A stretch of 64,000 nt of DNA from Stichopus chloronotus (Eukaryota > Echinodermata > Holothuroidea > Aspidochirotida > Stichopodidae): assembly GCA_021234535.1 (NCBI GenBank), contig CM037843.1:2498820-2562819 (forward strand), in the 5' to 3' direction. The translations under genes were made by a program, and so were the position numbers. Numbering within the stretch: position 1 is the stretch's first letter; each line of letters starts with the position of its first letter. The notes under the pieces are model-generated. The model was not told the origin of the DNA, ran no database searches, and was given only the letters and a program-made list of their open reading frames with translations. Positions 58,601 through 64,000 of this stretch are shown in pieces.

Positions 58601-61600
58601 TCTTGAAGTTTGTCTTGGCGCAATACGCCTATGCTAACGGCACCGTGCACCCTCCGAATGCCGGCTTCTCCAAAAAGGACATGTGGGCACCTTCGGGGCT
58701 GTTAAGGCAAGACCCATGCAGATTTGGTCAGTAACAGATGTAACAAACGTTGAAAAATAATGTGTAAGAAAAGGAACAGTGTGAGGTAATGAACTGCTCC
58801 TTAATGTAGGTCACCTTACAAGAAGTATTCACTGTCCTTCACCTTTCCTTCTCACCATTATCATTATCTTAAGTTTGTGATTATTTTTTTGGTACTTATA
58901 CCAGAGTTCACAGCACCACGATATTGATCAGCTTCACAAATGAATTCAGAATAAAAATGTTTTATATTTATCCACACATGGAGGATAATTTTATGCATCA
59001 ACCCAGATTATCCTACTGTGTGTACATGGAGGAAGTCTTGTGACATAAATAGCAGGAGATCATTTTAATCTAGTGTTGGTCTTATTATTCAAATATTTGT
59101 CTTTAATCAAAGTCATCTTTTACACCAAGGCATATCTCATGTGATAGTTTGGATAAGGTCTTAAGTCACTGATTAATTTTGTTTAGTATTCCCTTGGAAC
59201 CAGCAAGGCAACTGAAGTGTTTGATGAACAAAATACAAGTGGACCATCCCACAAGTTATTTACCTTGACTTGCTGTGAGTTGCTTGTACCACATCTCTCA
59301 AACCTCTGACATGCAGCGATGTAGCATGTCAAGTCACTTTATCACACCTGAGTCAACTCGAGCCACATTTTGTGACGGCTTGGCTTGAGTCAGGAGTCCA
59401 AAATGACTTGATTGAGTCACCACTGAAAATGACTTGACTTGTTGAACTTATATGATGCTCAATATAATAGGTCCATAATCATTCTTGTGAGACCTTGGGA
59501 ATATTAAGAGAATACACCCTGTACCTTTTATGATCTTTGGTGATTTGACAGGCAAACAATCACCAAACCTTGTAGATTTGTAAATTATTGAGTGTAGACA
59601 ATGGGGTGCTACAAGCAATTCTTATAAGCAATTCTTAATAAAATTGATTGGGATGATAGTAGTCGAAATGCATGCAGTATACTGATAGCATAACTTGGTC
59701 AGCTTGATGGCAGACCTCTGTCAACCACATCTGCAGTCCACCAGAGAAATATATGGCTATAAACAACCCTATGTCATTTTGTATAACTATGTAAATTTAG
59801 AAAGATGGCAATGTTGAATACAGTACAAGAAGAATGTAAACTTTTTCTCCCAATTTTCACAGTATTTTGAGCCTACACGGCCAAGAGACTGTGGATCCCC
59901 TCAATACTTCCACAGCTTCTTGGAGTTTTATTTGAGACAGTGTTACTTACCTTGGGATGTCTCTCCTTTAAACCAACCATTACAATTCACCTGAGGTTAG
60001 GTCTTTAAATGTAGGATAGCAGTGTGTAAATGTTACTTAAGCTTTGAAGTCCCTCACCAACGGAACTGGTCTGAATTTTAATCCAGGTCATGCGGATGAT
60101 AGATTGGAAGATTAACCGCTGACCTGCACAATCCTTCTTATTCCTGTTTTAATATATGTCATCTCTTTGTAATGGAAGAAGACTTCTGTATGTTCTAACA
60201 ACTTGTAAGCAGGATATGTAAGTTATGTACTTTGTGCTGATGAACTTAATCAAAACAGTTATTGGAAACAAAACTGCGTAAAAGCCTAAGGACCTGGACG
60301 GCACATGGATCTCCATAAAATATGGTGCCTCAAGATGACATGCTAAACCATGCAACTGACTGGAGTTGACTTGAGAAATTATTTGACTTGACAAAGCACC
60401 TGACTTGACTTGGCAATGCAGGAAGTGAAATGACTTGTGCCTGGACCAGACAACCACACTTGACTTGATTTGACTTGTGACTCGACCCAACGGCAGCTGG
60501 TGACAACACTGCTGGCATGCTGATGGACAAATCCTCTGATACGATGTCAAAAGTGAGAATGAAGATATACAAAGATTTAGTGGAAGGTTGTTAACTTCCC
60601 TCCTACACACTCTGTGTCTTTTGTGAAGAAAGATGATTGAGTATATCCTTGAGATTTTGAGTTTACAGTATGAACAGATTCTAATTAAAAATGTTACTTT
60701 CCCCAGGTCAACCAATCGCTCTCTCCAATCCTCATTTTCTCGACGGCGACCCCCTTCTTGTCGATGCCATCGGTGGTCTTAGCCCAGACAAACAAAAACA
60801 TGAAAGCTACTTAGCGATTGAAGAGGTTTGTATTTCAATTTGAATGCCTGTCAATACAGCAACAAGAAGTAGCCAGATCTTAGTTTTACCCTTTGAAGGG
60901 AATTTTCCCCTTTCAATTATTTAAAGCCATATCCAGTCTTTGGATGAACTTTGCTACTCTTTTAAGAAGGTTACAATGTTCCTTCAAATAATTATTTACA
61001 TTCCAATCTGTCTGCCAGAGTTAAGGGTTAGAAACAGGTTTCTGAGGTGGGTTGGGGTGTATTAAGCATTTGTATACTATATGTACTCTCATGGAATGGC
61101 ATGTTTGATCATTTGCAGGATATGGAGCTGTTTTCAACGTAGATGGGGTGTCAGGGAACTAATTTTGCAGTGATTTTGGGCCCTCCTGTTGATATATGTT
61201 CAATTTTGATAGGACTTTGTTTAGAGTTACCCTCCTTTTGATTGGAAATCCCATGTAATTACGTTGAAATAGTTTTTTCATGGTAATTCAATGATGTTGA
61301 TCATTTTCCTCACCATCTGCACCAATGAACAGTGCATGTTGCTGTCCTGTGTCCTCTGGTCTGATTTGCAGATCACAGAACAAATCTGCTAAGTAAAGAA
61401 AATCATGTAAGGTTCAAAATAAAATTGTCTAACTTCATTTGATGTCATTAAGAAGTAACTTAATGAACAGCCAACAAGATACAAGCATCTCCTTGGATAT
61501 TAATTCAGTATAATGAGACATTTTGATTTACATTCCTTGGTTTGCCCATTCCTTGGGTGAGTTTCAGTATTGGTATGATAGGTTAAAGAAAAAAAACAGA

Positions 61601-63463
61601 TCTGTTCAGCTTTGCTTTTTGAAAGGACTGGAATTGTTTCTCACAGACACATCATATGACAAACCTGTTTATATCTGTTGATGGGTTTGAGCAAGTCCAG
61701 AGTGCGTGTTTTATGTAATTGTGACATTTTTTTTTTTTTTGAGTCATGACTTTCTGTGATAGCTATTTTTAAAACTGATTATAGACTTGCTGTTTCATCA
61801 ATGTTCGTTTGGTTGTTTTTCTAACAAGATAACTCAAGTTGGGCATGTTTGTTAACAAATAATGTAATTTCCTATCTTTTTGATTCCTTGCCACAGCCAG
61901 AAGGAATCTATGCAGTCCTGATGTTGTGTGTGTGTGTATGTGTGTGTGTGTGACGCTTCTTGTAAACACTGTATCTCAAGAAGGGTAACCATGACTGATC
62001 TCATGCTTGCTGTGTAGGTTTTTCTTAATAAGTAGAAGATCCCTACTGTTTTTGGTCAAGGTCAAAGGTCATTTGAGGTCACCAGAGGGCAAAATGTGAA
62101 TACCTTGTAAACATATTTCAAGAACGGTAACTGTGACTGATGTCATACTTGGTGTGTGGGTTGGTCATATTGGGTAGATGATCCCTATTGTTTTTGGTCG
62201 AGGTCAAAGGTCAGTTGAGGTCACCAGAGGTCAAAATGTGAAAACCTTGTAAACACAATATCTCCAGAACAGTAACTGTGACTGATGTCATACTTGGGTG
62301 TGTGGGTTGGTCATATTGAGTAGATGATCCATACTGTTTTTGTGGAGATCAAAGGTCATTTGAGGTCAGCAGAGGTCAAACTGTAAAACCCTTGTAAACA
62401 CAATATCTCCAGAAGAGTAACTGTGACTGATGTCATACTTACTGTGTGGGTTGTTCATATTATGTAGATGATCCCTTTTGTTTTTGGTCGAGGTCAAAGG
62501 TCATTTGAGGTCATCAGAGTTCATCAGAGGTCAAATTGTGAAAACCTTTTAATCATAACATCTCCAGAAGGGTAGCTGTGGCTTATGTCATACTTAGTTT
62601 GTGGATTGTATATAGCCAGTAGAACACTCCTTTTGATTTTGGTAGAAGTCAAAGGTCATGTGAGGTCACCAAAGGTCAAACTGTGAAAACCTTGTAAACA
62701 CATTATCTCCAAGAGGGTAACTGTGATTGATGTCATACTTAGTGTGTTGCTTGGTCATACTAATTAGATGATCCCTATCATCTTTGGTGAGGGGCAAAGG
62801 TCATTTGAGGTCACCAGAGGTCAGACTGTAAAAACTTGAAAACAATATCTCCAGAAGAGTAATCATGACTGATGTTATATTTGGTCTGTGGGTTGGTAAT
62901 AATGAGCAGGAGATCTGTATTGTTTTGATTGAGGTCAAGGGTCATTTGAGGTCACCAGAGGTCAAACTGTAAAAATGTGTAAACACAATATCTCAAGGAG
63001 TTTAACCTTGACTGATGTCTTACTTGATGTGTAGATTGTATATACTAAGTAGAAGACTTCTTTTGTTTGTGGTGGAGGTCAAAGGTTGTTTGAGGTCACC
63101 CGAGGTCAAACCTTGCTAACACATTAACTCCAGAAGGGTAATGTTGACTGATGTCATACTTAATGTGTGGGTTGGCCATACGGGGTAGGTGATCCCTATT
63201 GCTTTTGGTGGACGTCAAATGTCACAGTCATTTCAGGTCACCAAAATGAAGGTCATTTTGGGTGTATCAAGAAAAATAACTGCAGTTGATCTTATACTTG
63301 TCATGTGGATAATTCATGTTTGTTATAATATAACCATGTAGCAAGGAATCACAAAGCCTTTTGGCTTTCTGGTTTTTCCTTACCTGCAGCAAATGGGTCT
63401 CCCTTACATATTCAAATTGCGGCTTCAAATCAGTTCCCTGATGGAACCAGTGGAAGATATCAG
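46517..63463 (+). CDS. Class B scavenger receptor (CD36/SCARB family), partial: exons 1-9
   Basis: Joined exons: 46517-46663, 50866-51023, 51600-51741, 53043-53246, 54867-55008, 56007-56076, 58551-58726, 60707-60825, 63390-63463, all in phase, giving 410 codons. The rest, including the second membrane helix, lies beyond the window. Features: N-terminal membrane helix (about 13-36), PPVPLYSSYF and GKPVVTEKGPYVYR in exon 2, LWGYEDGF in exon 4, NMLNGT in exon 5, NPHFLDGDP in exon 8. Family members bind lipoproteins, fatty acids or, for LIMP-2, a lysosomal enzyme, and move lipid through a tunnel in the ectodomain. ANGTVHPPNAGF and PCRFGQP most resemble SCARB1; LDWW resembles SCARB2. Ligand is not predictable. 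Seven N-glycosylation sequons are visible. Only two cysteines remain in the visible ectodomain. Confidence 0.9.
48643..49330. other. Part of receptor intron 1, nothing recognised
   Basis: Unremarkable AT-rich intron sequence. The rest of intron 1 (46664-50865) likewise holds only poly-T/poly-A tracts and the elements listed separately. Confidence 0.4.
49418..49492 (+). repeat. 37-bp tandem duplication
   Basis: AACCAGCTCAATGGTCACT followed by WCTTTTGTGTRATCA occurs twice head to tail with two or three differences. Just upstream, TTCAAGGGATCAA is also doubled (49338-49365). Confidence 0.8.
49745..50815 (-). mobile_element. CR1-like LINE fragment (minus strand), dead
   Basis: Lies in receptor intron 1. 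Minus-strand translation gives SVVCKVMESLIND, DVIYLDFQKALDKVP, LSEVPQGSVLGLVLFLIFIN, and then KFADNTKLY in place of FADDTKLY, so one catalytic Asp is Asn. Past a frameshift at about 50170 comes LQNDLDKLTSWSETWQTSFN and then C-terminal remnants. It is related to, but clearly diverged from, the copies at 32217 and 34380. Confidence 0.87.
50866..51023 (+). CDS. Scavenger receptor exon 2
   Basis: Residues 50-101, acceptor GTGCAG before 50866, donor GTACTA at 51024, phase 0 in and 2 out. PPVPLYSSYFIFSVENPDEI and GGKPVVTEKGPYVYR are diagnostic of the family (VYR spans the junction to exon 3). Confidence 0.88.
51600..51741 (+). CDS. Scavenger receptor exon 3
   Basis: Residues 102-149, acceptor ACCCAG before 51600, donor GTGAGT at 51742, phase 2 in and 0 out. 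Reads VDVPRENITFHENGTVSSVQ, with two N-glycosylation sequons (NIT, NGT), then RSLSVGPESDTFTMINPVAV, which matches the SLSVG-x-E-x-D motif of CD36 relatives. Confidence 0.88.
53043..53246 (+). CDS. Scavenger receptor exon 4: apical region
   Basis: Residues 150-217, acceptor TTTAG before 53043. Encodes a Lys/Leu-rich helix (DLSKLLKKQLSKQMDHL), sequons NET and NRS, then ADILWGYEDGFLGLVDKYF. In CD36 and LIMP-2 this helical bundle is the ligand-binding apex. Donor taken as GTATGT at 53247, giving phase 0 and the junction FGILWG-RNNSDLG, which fits relatives. Confidence 0.84.
53446..53794. mobile_element. Compact inverted-repeat element with a minisatellite core and 6-bp TSD
   Basis: A perfect 21-bp terminal inverted repeat (left 53446-53466 starting TATGGAACGCCAAAAGGG; right 53774-53794) is flanked by the direct repeat GGTAAC (53440-53445 and 53795-53800). 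The interior is almost wholly a tandem repeat of about 17 bp, TGCAGTTCGTCTCAC-like, becoming more regular toward the right end. It sits in receptor intron 4 and has no coding capacity. Superfamily not recognised; sea urchin TU foldback elements also combine terminal inverted repeats with internal tandem repeats. Confidence 0.85.
54495..54635 (+). repeat. Dispersed repeat, copy 2 (pair with 3685-3842)
   Basis: Shares with 3685-3842, in order, CTGACTGAATTTRCCA, TTTTTRCCACAAAT, GTGCAAAARGTT and CAAGTAAC. One copy is in a ZNF106 intron and one in a receptor intron, so it is an interspersed repeat of unknown type. Confidence 0.6.
54867..55008 (+). CDS. Scavenger receptor exon 5
   Basis: Residues 218-264, acceptor GACAG before 54867, donor GTGCGA at 55009, phase 0 in and 1 out. 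Reads RNNSDLGVYTVYDG, then SELDWWYSPQANMLNGT. Relatives have CNMINGT here; the cysteine is replaced by Ala (residue 258). Sequons NNS and NGT. Confidence 0.87.
55335..55392. repeat. (GGAT/GGAC)n microsatellite
   Basis: Run of GATGGATGGATGGACGGAC units passing into CAGATAGA units in receptor intron 5. The preceding 150 bp end abruptly here, as with LINE 3' tails, but no LINE motif was found. Confidence 0.9.
56007..56076 (+). CDS. Scavenger receptor exon 6 (70 bp)
   Basis: Residues 265-287, phase 1 in and 2 out, acceptor CCCAG before 56007, donor GTAAGT at 56077. Reads DGSMYHPYVNRKEKLELFHP then DIC. The DICR cysteine (residue 287) is one of the two ectodomain cysteines that remain and equals C272 of CD36 / C280 of SCARB1 by alignment of neighbours. 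Confidence 0.86.
56814..56859 (+). promoter_or_regulatory. Promoter-like motif cluster, left
   Basis: Within 46 bp: ACGTCA (56814), ATTGG, an inverted CCAAT box (56825), the palindromic bZIP site TTACGTAA (56831-56838) and ATGGCGG, a YY1-like start element (56853-56859), inside a CpG-containing stretch. Motif matches only. Confidence 0.35.
57507..57866 (+). pseudogene. Unrecognised 119-codon open frame interrupted by one TGA
   Basis: ATG at 57507 starts MSFEQGEIITVYGNKFHD, meets TGA at 57561-57563, and continues in the same frame for another 100 codons: HGVALEIDGDVVPRHVLLKV, then a region with CENISMIECTGAKISSFEN, ending FQIELCEAS before TAG. Composition looks protein-like and Cys-containing. 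I do not recognise the family. One substitution (for example from a Trp TGG) would explain the stop. It lies within intron 6 of the receptor, between the inverted ends at 56774 and 57893, and appears intronless. A selenocysteine codon is formally possible but unsupported. Confidence 0.4.
57902..57968. promoter_or_regulatory. Promoter-like motif cluster, right
   Basis: Three ATTGG (inverted CCAAT) boxes at 57902, 57952 and 57964 and TGATGTCA at 57935-57942 in 67 bp. CCAAT boxes lie on the minus strand. Motif matches only; chance or TE origin is possible. Confidence 0.35.
57969..58550. other. Rest of receptor intron 6
   Basis: Less AT-rich than the neighbouring introns, with several CpGs and two similar CAACATCGTTCTC words (58067 and 58242). 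This may be part of a larger insertion that includes 56774-57893. Nothing coding. Confidence 0.35.
58551..58726 (+). CDS. Scavenger receptor exon 7
   Basis: Residues 288-346, acceptor GTGCAG before 58551, donor GTCAGT at 58727, phase 2 in and 1 out. Reads RSIPYHFEEDIDLKGVPLLK, then YANGTVHPPNAGF, as in SCARB1. Where SCARB1 and CD36 carry a Cys-x-Cys pair, this protein has GFSKKDMW with none. The last cysteine (PCRF, residue 344) is retained. Confidence 0.88.
59314..60511. mobile_element. hAT-like non-autonomous element
   Basis: Starts CAGCGATGTAGC and ends ACAACACTG (reverse complement CAGTGTTGTC), with flanks CTGACATG (59306-59313) and CTGGCATG (60512-60519), matching at seven of eight bases. 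Both ends carry runs of TGACTTGACTTG/CAAGTCA, typical subterminal repeats. No transposase frame. The 8-bp duplication and CAG ends fit the hAT superfamily. Located in receptor intron 7. Confidence 0.7.
60707..60825 (+). CDS. Scavenger receptor exon 8
   Basis: Residues 347-386, acceptor CCCCAG before 60707, donor GTTTGT at 60826, phase 1 in and 0 out. Reads GQPIALSNPHFLDGDPLLVD, then AIGGLSPDKQKHESYLAIEE; the PHFL and GL-P-x-x-x-x-H-x-x-x-L motifs are strongly conserved in the family. Confidence 0.9.
61923..61953. repeat. (GT)n microsatellite
   Basis: TGTTGTGTGTGTGTGTATGT-type tract leading directly into the AGGTCA-rich array. Confidence 0.9.
61945..63270 (+). repeat. AGGTCA-rich tandem array D, about nine 142-bp units
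   Basis: In receptor intron 8. Unit: GTAAACACAATATCTCCAGA, GTAACTGTGACTGATGTCAT, ACTTAGTGTGTGGGTTGGTC, GATGATCCCTATTGTTTTTG, then AGGTCAAAGGTCATTTG, AGGTCACCAG, AGGTCAAACTGTGAAAACC. Half-site clusters start at 62059, 62201, 62346, 62491, 62646, 62791, 62932, 63076 and about 63212. In the best units (e.g. 62201-62233) four AGGTCA half-sites follow each other with gaps of 1, 4 and 4 bases. Confidence 0.9.
63390..63463 (+). CDS. Scavenger receptor exon 9 (74 bp)
   Basis: Residues 387-410 plus two bases; acceptor CTGCAG before 63390, donor GTGAGA at 63464, phase 0 in and 2 out. Reads QMGLPYIFKLRLQISSLMEP then VEDI, aligning with the strand after the P-x-T-G motif of relatives (VKLQLSLYMK-like). 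Short and easily missed, but the phase and the match in position support it. The gene continues past 64000. Confidence 0.78.
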
Positions 63464-64000
63464 GTGAGACCTGCAAGTTGCAACAATTGAGCGACTGTCT
63501 CCAACTCATTGCTGCTTATCAGCATCTCCGCTAGGTGGTTTGGCATATGTCACTCGCAAAAATCTGACCATGTGTTGTGGATTGCCAGTAAACTACAGAT
63601 AGTCATGACAATTCTATAACTTCCTTTCCAGCTTGTTGTACTTGATTAGAGGTTAGGTGTATGGGAATGGTTGACCTTCCTTTCAAATGATGTTATTCTT
63701 TTTAGTTTTCCATTCTCTGTCCCTATCCAATGGTCTATCAAGGAGCAAAAACTGCAGAACAAACTTAAAAGATAAAAATATAAATGTAAGTTTTCAGCTG
63801 ATTTTCAGAACTTTCAAAAGTTTAATTCCTTGATACTAGTCATCAGTTCTCAATGTACAGGTGCCATTTTCTTTTGATTGTTTCAAACATGGTAGCATTT
63901 GTCTGTGATGAAGGACATTTGTAAATCATAGGCTCTTTGCATCCCTCTCCCGCTCCCCCTCCATTTAATGACTAAGTCAGTTATTACTGTTCGACTAACC
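63464..64000. other. Receptor intron 9, incomplete
   Basis: Non-coding to the window end; no further exon recognised. Confidence 0.5.

Noticed and set aside
60149..60715. 188-codon minus-strand frame
   Set aside because: Lies largely inside the hAT-like element and antisense to the exon 8 acceptor; it reads the CAAGTCA repeats as Gln/Val/Lys/Ser repeats.
1..64000. CRISPR arrays, bacterial operons or phage
   Set aside because: The sequence is plainly that of an intron-containing animal genome; tandem arrays here have no repeat-spacer pattern.

Overview
This window looks like nuclear DNA of an invertebrate animal. It is AT-rich, genes are split by long introns with GT-AG boundaries, and retrotransposons, DNA transposons, minisatellites and microsatellites are dense. 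There are no operons, ribosome-binding sites or CRISPR arrays. A marine deuterostome, plausibly an echinoderm, fits the two gene families and the dispersed repeats that carry AGGTCA half-sites, but that is an inference and no species can be named from the sequence alone.

Two protein-coding genes were reconstructed, both on the + strand. The first (CDS 2443-30095, 15 coding exons, all splice phases consistent, 2353 codons before the stop) is a ZNF106 homologue. It has two N-terminal C2H2 fingers of identical spacing, a very long low-complexity middle containing an array of seven-residue repeats, Lys/Arg-rich helical segments, and a C-terminal WD40-type propeller of about seven blades. The second (starting at 46517 and running off the right edge, nine exons visible) is a class B scavenger receptor (CD36/SCARB family) closest by motifs to SCARB1/SCARB2. 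Its visible ectodomain keeps only two cysteines.

Layout: 1-2384, upstream sequence with a diverged direct repeat. 2385-30095, ZNF106 with introns holding a 1.35-kb inverted-repeat element, a foldback element, an ATC microsatellite, a 42-bp and a 21-bp tandem array, and two AGGTCA-rich arrays. 30096 to about 32215, probable 3' UTR. 32217-36420, two CR1-like LINE copies in opposite orientation, the second split by a 696-bp probable solo LTR. 36844-37136, an array of hairpins whose arms covary. 41255-44968, a decayed Ty3/gypsy element with unusually short LTRs (94 and 99 bp). 46517 to the end, the scavenger receptor gene, whose introns carry a third CR1 fragment, a 349-bp element with perfect 21-bp terminal inverted repeats and a minisatellite core, a 1.1-kb segment with inverted repeats enclosing an open frame broken by one TGA, a hAT-like element, and a nine-copy array of nuclear-receptor-like half-sites.

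The two genes have no evident functional link. The observations most worth following up are the AGGTCA array beside the receptor gene, the covarying hairpin array, the single-disulfide receptor ectodomain, the interrupted open frame at 57507-57866, and the compact 53446-53794 element.
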